Assembly: GCA_900696455.1 (NCBI GenBank)
Contig: CAADGB010000337.1
Span: forward strand, 1-33,238
Origin: an uncultured delta proteobacterium
GTDB taxonomy: Bacteria; Myxococcota_A; Polyangia; Haliangiales; Haliangiaceae
Reading direction: 5' to 3'
Length of the DNA stretch: 33,238 bases
Position numbers and translations under genes: made by a program
Shown here: piece after piece, positions 14,711 through 22,007 of the stretch
How positions within the stretch are numbered: position 1 is the first letter of the stretch
Layout of the letters: every line of letters starts with the position of its first letter
The notes under the pieces: model-generated
Told to the model about the DNA's origin: nothing
The model's database searches: none
Seen by the model: the letters and a program-made list of their open reading frames with translations, nothing else

Positions 14711-16956
14711 CAGTCCACCTCCCGATCGCAGTCGTCGTCCAGGTCGTTACAGTCGTCGAGCGGTCCCGAAGGGGCCGGGGCCGGCTCAGTCTCGGGCTCA
14801 GGGAGCGCGCACTCCTCAGGACCGTCGAACGCGCCGAGCTTGATCGCCGTGAGCACGTCTTCCATCTGCTGGCGCCGCGCGAGAACTTCGATGCGCTTCC
14901 TCTGGAGCGCTTCGAGGTCTTCGCGCCGCTGCGCCTCCGGGATCGCCTTGGCGAGCTTCCCCAGCTCGGCATCCGTCGCGAAGATCTCGTCCGCGAGTTG
15001 CTTCGCCGCCGGGTATCCCGCGGGGTGGTCTTTGCGGTGCAACCCGGCGAACCCGCCCGCGGCGCCGTACGCGGTCGTGAGGCCACCGGCGCCGATCGCC
15101 CCGCCGTCGGCGATGAGATCGACGAGCCCGCGCCCGACCGTGGAGCCGAGCTTCCCGCCGATCATCGACCCGATGATCGACGCCACGATCACGACGCCCG
15201 TGCCGGCCCCGGGCACGATAGAGGCAAGGAAGATCACCCCCGCTTCGCCGCCGAGGACACCGCCCAGGAACCCCGCGGCCTCACCGGCCGCCGCGTGCCA
15301 GTTGCGGGCCTCGACGTCGTTGTAGATGTCCCAGATCGCATCCGCGGCGCCGATGACGCCAAGCCCCTTGAGAGCCGGGCCGCCGTACTTCGCCGCGCGC
15401 GTCACCCACCGATTCGGCGCCCCGGCGCTCTTGATGATCGAGCGCGAGACCGCCGGGCTCTCGCCCAGATCCCGAAGCGCGTCACGCAACACGTCCTCGC
15501 CAGCGTCCATCGCCGCCGCGTACTTCGCCCACACCGCGGAGTCCGCGTCGAGGAGTGCGCGGGTCTCGGCCGTCAGGTCTGGCTTGCGGATCCCGCGGTA
15601 CTCGTCGAGGTTGTCCCGAACCTTCTTCTCCGTCATCTCCGCGACGGTCTTGCCTCGCCGCTTGATGGCCTCGGACACCTTCCGCCCCGCGGGCGAGAGG
15701 CGCTCGCGTGACTTGTCGAGGAGCGCGTTGCGGCCCTCGACCGCCTGCGCGCGCGCGTCGAGGTGATTGACCTTGCCCGCCGCGACGTCCGCCGCGAGCT
15801 GCTCGGCCAGCTCTCGCGCGGGTCGGACGTAGTCGTTCATCCGGATGCGCGCGTTCCTCGCCGCGAGGAACGCCCCGCCGGGATTCCAGTTGTCCGGGTC
15901 GGCCGCATCGGCCGCGAGGTCGACCGCGCCATCGAGCGCCCGTTGCCACGGCGCGCGCCCGAACGCCTCTTGCTTGACGACGGAGTCCGGATCCCGCACG
16001 GCGTCGGCGCCGTCGGCCTGGCTACCTTCGACGTGCGCGCTCCCCGGTAGCAACCCGCTCGCTGCGCCGGCATACATCTCCGCCGCCGCCGCGAAGGCGT
16101 CCACGCTCTCGGGACCGACGACCCACTCATTCTGACCGCGCTCCTTGTGGAAGGCGATGTAGTAGACGAGCTGGTCCTCCTTGGTGTGTCCATACAGCCT
16201 GTAGGGTCCCGCCTCGCCCGGCCCCACGTGCCGGTAGTCGCGCGTCGCCGTCGCCAGGCCGCGGATCTCGTCCTGAGTAACCAGGTAGAGCCGGGTCCCG
16301 GTGAGTGCCTCCGACGAGTGCGGGCCGTCGACTGCGCACACGTCGTCGCGCAGCGGCGCGGGCGTCGCGTTGGCCCACGCCGCTGCCTCCTCGGCGCCGA
16401 GCACGTCGTTCCACTCGTGCTCCTTCTGCGCCTCGGCATCCTCCCAGGACGTGAAGACGTCGGGCTCCCAAGCTGCCTCGAACGGGATCGATGCGGCCTC
16501 CGGCGGCGCCAGTCGGAGCGCCTCGTCGACGGCGGGGCGCATCGCCGCGATGTCGGCGTCGAGCGCATCGATCTCCACGAGGAGCCGGTCGCGCTCGGAG
16601 GCCGCGTCGACCTTGCTCGCCGCGCCGCGCGCGGTCTGGGCTTCGGACTCGGCGCGCGCGAACGTCCACCGGATCGTGCTGGCGAGCGCGCGCGACCGCT
16701 CGAACTCGCGACCGGAGCGGGCCGCCGCCGCGTCGGGGAGGTGCTCGCCGAGATCGGCGAGCGCGCACCGCGCGACCTTGAGCGCCTCGTCCGCCTTGTC
16801 CTCGGGCGCCTTGCTGGGCGGCGCGGAAAGGCCGCGCGTCGTGCGCGGCAGCGCGCCGCCCGTGGTCGTGCGCTTGCCGGCGTGGAGCCCACCTCCGGCG
16901 CGGCTGTCGTCGGAAGCGCCGCGCGAGCGCGGCCGGGTCATGCGTCCGCCGCTCAC
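14710..16956 (-). CDS. Predicted pore-forming-like toxin with glycine-rich hydrophobic domain, 748 aa
   Basis: GTG 16956 overlaps the previous stop as GTGA; ATG 16941 is the alternative start (743 aa). Residues ~55-192 match the N-terminal domain of the DUF4157/AHH toxin. A middle region (RLYLVTQDEI, YRLYGHTKEDQLVYYIAFHK) is of unknown fold. Residues ~553-632 form a glycine-zipper-like hydrophobic stretch (GFLGGVLGGEAGVIFLASIV, then PGAGTGVVIVASIIGSMIGG and KLGSTVGRGLV), typical of membrane-inserting toxins. The C-terminus ends DDCNDLDDDCDREVD, like a single MopE-type CNGxDDDCDG metal-binding motif. No DUF4157 domain is seen. A membrane immunity candidate follows directly. The toxin activity is inferred from domain style and context. 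Confidence 0.75.
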   Translation of the reverse strand: MSGGRMTRPRSRGASDDSRAGGGLHAGKRTTTGGALPRTTRGLSAPPSKAPEDKADEALKVARCALADLGEHLPDAAAARSGREFERSRALASTIRWTFARAESEAQTARGAASKVDAASERDRLLVEIDALDADIAAMRPAVDEALRLAPPEAASIPFEAAWEPDVFTSWEDAEAQKEHEWNDVLGAEEAAAWANATPAPLRDDVCAVDGPHSSEALTGTRLYLVTQDEIRGLATATRDYRHVGPGEAGPYRLYGHTKEDQLVYYIAFHKERGQNEWVVGPESVDAFAAAAEMYAGAASGLLPGSAHVEGSQADGADAVRDPDSVVKQEAFGRAPWQRALDGAVDLAADAADPDNWNPGGAFLAARNARIRMNDYVRPARELAEQLAADVAAGKVNHLDARAQAVEGRNALLDKSRERLSPAGRKVSEAIKRRGKTVAEMTEKKVRDNLDEYRGIRKPDLTAETRALLDADSAVWAKYAAAMDAGEDVLRDALRDLGESPAVSRSIIKSAGAPNRWVTRAAKYGGPALKGLGVIGAADAIWDIYNDVEARNWHAAAGEAAGFLGGVLGGEAGVIFLASIVPGAGTGVVIVASIIGSMIGGKLGSTVGRGLVDLIADGGAIGAGGLTTAYGAAGGFAGLHRKDHPAGYPAAKQLADEIFATDAELGKLAKAIPEAQRREDLEALQRKRIEVLARRQQMEDVLTAIKLGAFDGPEECALPEPETEPAPAPSGPLDDCNDLDDDCDREVD

Positions 16957-17204
16957 CGCTCCCCCTTGGCGCCGGGTTGCGATGCCGAGCCCTGCGATTG
17001 CTCGTGCATGTCGACCGCTTCTCCTTCCGAGACCAGCGCGCCGACGGCGAGATCCGGGGACGTCGGCGCGTCCGCGTCGAAGTCCTCGGTGCTGCTGGCC
17101 TCGATGCCGTTGCAGACGCGCAAGCCGAGCGACGTCGCTGGGGACGAGGCGCGCGCCCGGGCGGCGACCGCGAGGCTCACGAGCGCGTCGCGACGATCGG
17201 TCAT
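16953..17204 (-). CDS. Toxin-unit leader protein, 83 aa
   Basis: ATG 17204 overlaps the stop of the 51-aa gene as ATGA; a GTG two codons upstream (17210) is an alternative start. The N-terminus (MTDRRDALVSLAVAARARAS, SPATSLGLRV) is paralogous to the start of the 177-aa protein at 13081-13614. The rest is acidic and low-complexity (EDFDADAPTSPDLAVGALVS, HEQSQGSASQPGAK), likely disordered. It lacks the coiled-coil end of its paralogue. The stop overlaps the toxin start as GTGA. The conserved head at the same place in both units suggests recognition of a common partner. Confidence 0.72.
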   Translation of the reverse strand: MTDRRDALVSLAVAARARASSPATSLGLRVCNGIEASSTEDFDADAPTSPDLAVGALVSEGEAVDMHEQSQGSASQPGAKGER

Positions 17205-17356
17205 AGCCACAGGATCCCCGCGCGGAGGGCGCGCCGCGCGACCCGAGAAAGGCCGCAGACCGGCGCGAGCGCGAGCCTCTCCGCGAGGCGCGCGGTGCTG
17301 CGCGCGAGCTGCGAGAGCAGCTCCACGGCGCGGGGATTGTTCACGGTCCAGATCAT
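17201..17356 (-). CDS. First gene of the toxin operon, 51-aa helical protein
   Basis: Reads MIWTVNNPRAVELLSQLARS, then TARLAERLALAPVCGLSRVA and a basic amphipathic end (RRALRAGILWL). The start is set by coding bias and by analogy with the 121-aa protein that opens the second unit. A weak purine-rich site (AAGCAAGCAG) precedes ATG 17356. It overlaps the next gene as ATGA (17201-17204). The C-terminal amphipathic helix could touch membrane or a partner protein. The function is unknown. A longer upstream reading exists but has poor codon use. Confidence 0.55.
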   Translation of the reverse strand: MIWTVNNPRAVELLSQLARSTARLAERLALAPVCGLSRVARRALRAGILWL

Positions 17357-17613
17357 TTTCTGCTTGCTTATACGCCGGGGAATGGCGAAACCTCCCTGGG
17401 AAACGCCATTGTTCCAGACACTTCGCGCGCCGGATGCCATCGCCTCAGATCGTTTTTTCCGCCGGACGATCCGCCGGATGCCCTCCGGTGGATCCCGCTG
17501 TTGTCGATGAGAACGCCCATGCTCATGACCACCCCCAAAACCCATCGCCGATCGGCTAACTCGATCGGGATCCCCGACCGCCGGACGGCCGAAAAAGAGC
17601 GCGATCCACAGCC
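17357..17613. promoter_or_regulatory. Divergent promoter region between the toxin operon and the FHA/kinase operon
   Basis: This 257-bp gap separates the minus-strand toxin operon from the plus-strand signalling operon and must hold both promoters. It has lower coding bias than its surroundings. On the minus strand TATAAG at about 17366-17371 could be a -10 element close to the 51-aa gene, but no good -35 is found at the usual distance. CGCCGGATGCC occurs twice in direct orientation, at 17428-17438 and 17472-17482 (44 bp apart), and may be a regulator site. No sigma-54 GG-N10-GC element was convincing. Confidence 0.4.
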
Positions 17614-17617
17614 ATGA
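17519..17617 (+). CDS. Possible 32-aa leader peptide before the FHA regulator
   Basis: ATG 17519 opens MLMTTPKTHRRSANSIGIPD followed by RRTAEKERDPQP; its TGA overlaps the ATG of the FHA gene as ATGA (17614-17617). This is the same coupling used throughout the window. An in-frame ATG at 17507 would give 36 residues. The peptide is basic and polar with acceptable codon use, but the ribosome binding site is weak. It may be a leader or chance. Confidence 0.2.
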   Translation: MLMTTPKTHRRSANSIGIPDRRTAEKERDPQP

Positions 17618-18735
17618 GCACCCCGCGAACCCCGCTCGCCGGGGGCCACGAGCGCCCCGGCTGGTCACCCTCCGCCGGGCCGATCATCGGCCTCCGCTTC
17701 GTCCAGACCGGCTCGGTCCATCGCATCCCGCCGAGCGGGACCTTCGACCTCGGCAACGAGTTGGACCGCTACATCGCGATCGTCCACGACGTCAGCGTCT
17801 CGCGGCGACACTGCCGCTTCGAGTGGCGGCAGAACGAAGGGGGCGAGCCCGAACTTTGGATCATCAACACCAGCAAGACGAACGGCACGTTCGTCAACGA
17901 CCTCAAGATCGAGTCGCTGCGCCTCGACGATGGAGCGGTGATCCGCGTCGGCCGCACCTGCCTCGTGGCGTTCTCCGAGGCCAGCAAGAGCCGCCGCGTC
18001 CGCGACGAGTGGCTCGTCGGCACGAGCCCGCGCTTTCGCTCGGCCATCGATCGCGCGTTCGCCGCCCTGAACGAGTGGAAGCGCCTCCTCCTCGACGGCG
18101 AGCGCGGAACCGGCCGGCGCGCGGTGGTGCGCGCGCTGCACGAGATCGTCTGCGGCCCGGCGGCGCCGTTCTCGGAGACCCTGTGCATCCACGACGATCC
18201 GCCACGGGGGCCCACCGACCTCACTTGGAAGAAGCTGGCGACGCTTCGCGCCGAGGCCGGCGGCGGCTTGCTCTACCTCCACGAGCTAGACGCGCAGCCG
18301 CACGATCTCCAGACGCGCCTGGCGCGCCAGGCCGCCCGGCTCGCCGCCGCGCGCGAGCTGCGGTTCGTGATCTCGGCGAGCGGCCCGTGCGCGTCCGGCG
18401 CGCTCCCCGACGATATCGTCACGGTCACGTTGCCCACCCTGCGCGAGCGCGGGCCCGCGGACCTCTCGGCCCTCATCGATCACTTCCTCGGCCGATGCCT
18501 TCGCGACAAGCGCGTAGCGATGCCGAGTGACGTCGCGCGCGCGCTCGTCGCCTACGCCTGGCCCGGCAACGTCGCCGAGCTGGCGAAGACGGTCGAGCGG
18601 GTCGCCGCGCTCTTGCGGCGTGACTGGAACCTCCACGCTGCCGCGCGCGACCTCGACATCGCGCCCGGCACGCTCGATCAGTGGCTCCGGCGCCGCGGGA
18701 TCCCGATGCGCTCGAACGAGGAGCCGCAGACATGA
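17614..18735 (+). CDS. FHA-domain regulator with degenerate AAA and Fis-type HTH, 373 aa
   Basis: Order of domains: N-terminal FHA (~residues 25-120) with the phosphothreonine-binding pattern VSVSRRHCRFEW and INTSKTNGTFVNDLKIESLR; then a sigma-54-activator-like AAA region with Walker A-like DGERGTGRRAVV, Walker B-like GGGLLYLHELD, LRERGPADLSALIDHFL and YAWPGNVAEL; then a Fis-type HTH (LHAAARDLDIAPGTLDQWLR). In active sigma-54 activators the loop GAFTGA contacts sigma-54; none is visible here, and Walker A lacks the usual GK. So it may act as a DNA-binding regulator without opening sigma-54 promoters. It is divergent from the toxin operon and 89 bp before a Ser/Thr kinase that could phosphorylate its FHA partners. 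Confidence 0.85.
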   Translation: MSTPRTPLAGGHERPGWSPSAGPIIGLRFVQTGSVHRIPPSGTFDLGNELDRYIAIVHDVSVSRRHCRFEWRQNEGGEPELWIINTSKTNGTFVNDLKIESLRLDDGAVIRVGRTCLVAFSEASKSRRVRDEWLVGTSPRFRSAIDRAFAALNEWKRLLLDGERGTGRRAVVRALHEIVCGPAAPFSETLCIHDDPPRGPTDLTWKKLATLRAEAGGGLLYLHELDAQPHDLQTRLARQAARLAAARELRFVISASGPCASGALPDDIVTVTLPTLRERGPADLSALIDHFLGRCLRDKRVAMPSDVARALVAYAWPGNVAELAKTVERVAALLRRDWNLHAAARDLDIAPGTLDQWLRRRGIPMRSNEEPQT

Positions 18736-18824
18736 GCCCCCGCCGCACGACAACGGCCCGGAACGTACGATCAAGTCACCGCCGCCCAACGCGGGCTGTG
18801 ACACAGTAGGACGAGGGGAGACGG

Positions 18825-20960
18825 GTGGCCACGCTTCAGCTCATCAGCGACTTCGCCGGCAAGACGATCGGTAACTGGTACGTCGACGAGAAGATCGGCG
18901 AAGGCGGATACGGCGTCGTCTATCGCGCGCGGCACCTGACGCTCGACGATCGCATCGCCGCGATCAAGCTCCTCAAGCCCGAGGCGCTCCACGACCCCAC
19001 GCAGATCGAGCGCTTCCGCAACGAGGCCCGCGCCGCCGCGCGGATCCGGCATCCCGGCATCGTGCGGATCGATGACATCGGCGAGCACGCCGAGACCGGC
19101 GCGCAGTACATCATCATGGAGTACCTGCGCGGCATGGACCTCCAGCGACGGCTCGCGCCGCATCGCGAGGGCCTGCCGCTGCACGAGGTGCTCGATTACG
19201 TCGTCGGCGTCGCCGACGTCCTCGACGCCGTCCACGCGCAGGGCATCATCCACCGCGACATCAAGCCGGAGAACGTCTTCCTGACGCTGGACGGGCTCAT
19301 CAAGCTCCTCGACCTCGGGATCGCCAAGCTGACGCCGGACCTCGTCGGCTCGTTCCGCACGTCGGCGGGGCTCGTTCTCGGCTCGCCGGGGTACTTCGCG
19401 CCCGAGCTTGCCGATCCGAAGCGCAACGCCTCGATCGACCACCGGAGCGACGTCTTCTCGCTCGCCGCGGTGACGTACGAGCTGATCACGCACGCTCGCC
19501 CCTGGCACTTCAAGGACCCGTGGCACTACGTCGCGCTCATCCAGAAGGCCGACCAGCATCGCCCGCGTGACCTCCGCGTGCTCCGCCCCGAGGCCCCGGC
19601 CGGGTGGGGCCGCACGATCATGGCCGGGCTCTCGAAGAACCCGGATGACCGCACGGACTCGGCCGGCGAGTTTGCCCGCGCGCTCGCCGCCGACTTCCCC
19701 GGCGGCGAGCAGATCGCCGAGCGGCGACTCGACGCGATCCGCGTCGCGGGCGGAGCGGCGCCGGTGTCGCGCGCGAGGACGTCGCCGGCCGCGTCGCCGG
19801 CCCCGGTGGAGCCGGTCGACGAGCGATCCGAGCGGCGCTCGCGAACGTCGGTGCTCGACTCCCCGCCGCGCGGCGCGAGCGCAAGCTCGGCCTCGCCGCC
19901 CGCCGCGCCGGAGACCGCGATCACCCCGACGCTCCGCGAGACGGCTGCGGCGGCCTCGGGACCCGATGACCCTTCCCGGATCCCGACGCTCACGCCGGAG
20001 CGCGTCCCGACGTTGGTCGCGCACGTGCCGATCACGCCGGGACTCGCTTCGCCGGTAGTCGCTCCACCGGAAGGCCCCGACCGCGTCCCGACCCTCGTCG
20101 CGTCGCCGCGCGTGCCGACGGGTTCCGTCCCCGAGCTAGTCGCGGAGCCGGGGCTCGCCGTCTTGGAGACGGGACCGACGAGGACCCTCGTTTCGGCGGC
20201 GCTCGACGAGGCACGCCCGGCCCCGATCGTGGCCTCGGGGATCGTCGCCACGCGCGCGCGCCCGGCGGGCGACGTCGACCAGGGCGCCGTGCTGCTGGAT
20301 CCCGGCCTGGCGGCGCCAGCGCGCTCGGCGCCGATCGGGACCCCCAGGCCGATCTCGATAAGGGAATCGGGCCCGACGACGCTCGGCGGTGCGGTCGGCG
20401 TCATGCGCGTGGCGCCGACGGCCCAGACACGCGGGCGCCGCGGACTCGTCGCCGCGATCGTCGGGGTCGCCGTGGTGGTCGCCGCTGTGGTGGTCCTGGT
20501 GGTGCGCCCGCGCGGCGGCGACGGCGCGACCCGGCCTGACGAGTCGGTCGCGGCGCGCTCGCCGGACGCCGCGGTCGTCGCGGCGGCGTTCCCACTCGAC
20601 GCCGCGCCGGCCCCGCCGCCGCCGGACGCGGCGCCTCAGCTTGCCGCGTTCGCGGTCGACGCGGGCGCCGAGCCGCTTGCGGCGCCGGTCGACGCCGCGC
20701 CCGTGGAGCGCCACTCGCGCTCCACGTCGCGCACCAGCTCCGCCCCGCGAGCGCCGGGCACCTTGATCATCACCGCGAGCCCCTTCGCCGAGATCGAGAT
20801 CGATGGGCGCCATCGCGGCACCACCCCCCTGACCCTGGACCTTCCTCCGAAGCGGTATCGTGTCACCTTGACCGGCCCGGCAGGGGAGGTGAAGGTCTTC
20901 CGCGTCGAGGTCGCCAGCGGCCGCGAGAAGAAGCTCTCCCATCGATGGACCCAGCCATGA
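18825..20960 (+). CDS. Transmembrane Ser/Thr protein kinase with C-terminal PEGA domain, 711 aa
   Basis: GTG 18825 follows a GAGGGGAG site. The N-terminal kinase domain has all key motifs: IGEGGYGVV (residues 24-32), K48, E67, HRDIKPEN (143-150, D145 catalytic), DLG at 163-165 in place of DFG, and an APE-like motif (APEL). A long Pro/Thr/Val-rich linker (~300-520) contains repeated VPTLVA-type segments (RIPTLTPERVPTLVA, DRVPTLVASPRVPTG). One membrane helix follows (GLVAAIVGVAVVVAAVVVLV), then a PEGA domain at the C-terminus (TLIITASPFAEIEIDGRHRG, TTPLTLDLPPKRY). Topology: kinase in the cytoplasm, PEGA outside. The linker threonines may be phosphorylated and read by FHA proteins. The stop overlaps the next gene as ATGA. 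Confidence 0.95.
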   Translation: MATLQLISDFAGKTIGNWYVDEKIGEGGYGVVYRARHLTLDDRIAAIKLLKPEALHDPTQIERFRNEARAAARIRHPGIVRIDDIGEHAETGAQYIIMEYLRGMDLQRRLAPHREGLPLHEVLDYVVGVADVLDAVHAQGIIHRDIKPENVFLTLDGLIKLLDLGIAKLTPDLVGSFRTSAGLVLGSPGYFAPELADPKRNASIDHRSDVFSLAAVTYELITHARPWHFKDPWHYVALIQKADQHRPRDLRVLRPEAPAGWGRTIMAGLSKNPDDRTDSAGEFARALAADFPGGEQIAERRLDAIRVAGGAAPVSRARTSPAASPAPVEPVDERSERRSRTSVLDSPPRGASASSASPPAAPETAITPTLRETAAAASGPDDPSRIPTLTPERVPTLVAHVPITPGLASPVVAPPEGPDRVPTLVASPRVPTGSVPELVAEPGLAVLETGPTRTLVSAALDEARPAPIVASGIVATRARPAGDVDQGAVLLDPGLAAPARSAPIGTPRPISIRESGPTTLGGAVGVMRVAPTAQTRGRRGLVAAIVGVAVVVAAVVVLVVRPRGGDGATRPDESVAARSPDAAVVAAAFPLDAAPAPPPPDAAPQLAAFAVDAGAEPLAAPVDAAPVERHSRSTSRTSSAPRAPGTLIITASPFAEIEIDGRHRGTTPLTLDLPPKRYRVTLTGPAGEVKVFRVEVASGREKKLSHRWTQP

Positions 20961-21991
20961 CCCCCCGCCTTCGCCTCAGCCTCCCGATCGCCGTCGTCGC
21001 CCTCCTCGTGGCGTTCGCGCCGACCCGCGCCGCCGCCGAGCGCGCGGTGATCGTCGTCGGCAACAGCAAGGGGAAGGAGCTCCAGGCGGTCACCACGGCG
21101 GCGGGCGAGGCTGTCGAGCAGGCGGGTTGGACAGTGGTTGCGCACAAGCTGCCGCCCGAGCGGATCGCGAGCGTCCTCCAGTGCAGCACCGACGCGGATA
21201 GCCGGTGCGTCGGCAAGGTGCTCGATGATGTGGGCGCCGTCCGGCTCATCACGCTGAAGCTGGTAGACGAGACCTACCAGAAGCAACCGGTGCGCGTGGT
21301 GTACGGGGCGATCCTCCGTCGCGGCGCGGACGTCCTGTCCTCCGGACAGCGCTATTGCGAGGGCTGCCGGGACGATCTCCTCGCCGACCACGTGCGCAGC
21401 CTGATCACGGATCTCGTGAAGGACGCGCGCCGGAAGGCGAACCCGTCGACGCTCATCGTCCGGTCGGTCCCGTCGGCGGCGCGGGTTGCGATCGACGGCG
21501 CCGCGCTCGGTCCCGCCGACCTGGAGCTACCGATCGATCCGGGCGTTCACACGCTTGCGGTCACGGCGAAGGGGCACCATCCGCACGTCGAGGAGATCAC
21601 GGTCGACGATGGCCAGCGGCTCGAGATCGAGGTCAAGCTCGTTCCGCTCGACGGCGCCAAGCCCAACGGCACCAACGGCCACGACGGCTCGAAGGTCGCG
21701 CCGCGCGGCCGACGCTCGCTAGCGCCCTGGTTGGTAGTGGCCGGCGGCGGGGCGCTCGTGGCTGGCGGGGTCGTGCTGATGGTGATCGACGAGGACGAGG
21801 TCGAGGGCGGGACCGTAGTGCCGTCCTATCGCGACTCGGGAACCGCCGGTCTCGCGCTCGCGGTGGCCGGCGGTGCCGCAGTGGTGGGTGGCCTTCTCTG
21901 GTGGCGCGCGAACGGCAAGTCCTCGACGGTCGCGCCGTCCGTCACCCTTCAAGATGGCGGCGCCAAGATCGGCATCGCCGGGCGCTTCTGA
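20957..21991 (+). CDS. Secreted or membrane-anchored PEGA-domain protein, 344 aa
   Basis: ATG 20957 overlaps the kinase stop as ATGA; ATG 20945 would add four residues. A signal peptide is clear (LRLSLPIAVVALLVAF, cut after TRAAA). The next ~140 residues include a Cys-containing region (LQCSTDADSRCVGK, RYCEGCRDDLLADHVRSLIT) similar to myxobacterial proteins that detect or respond at the envelope. A PEGA domain follows (STLIVRSVPSAARVAIDGAA, then GVHTLAVTAKGHHPHVEEIT). Two C-terminal hydrophobic helices (APWLVVAGGGALVAGGVVLM, LALAVAGGAAVVGGLLWW) precede an end of KIGIAGRF. It is probably co-transcribed with the kinase and may be part of the same envelope sensor. Confidence 0.85.
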   Translation: MTPRLRLSLPIAVVALLVAFAPTRAAAERAVIVVGNSKGKELQAVTTAAGEAVEQAGWTVVAHKLPPERIASVLQCSTDADSRCVGKVLDDVGAVRLITLKLVDETYQKQPVRVVYGAILRRGADVLSSGQRYCEGCRDDLLADHVRSLITDLVKDARRKANPSTLIVRSVPSAARVAIDGAALGPADLELPIDPGVHTLAVTAKGHHPHVEEITVDDGQRLEIEVKLVPLDGAKPNGTNGHDGSKVAPRGRRSLAPWLVVAGGGALVAGGVVLMVIDEDEVEGGTVVPSYRDSGTAGLALAVAGGAAVVGGLLWWRANGKSSTVAPSVTLQDGGAKIGIAGRF

Positions 21992-22007
21992 GGAGCGAGG
22001 TCTGTCC

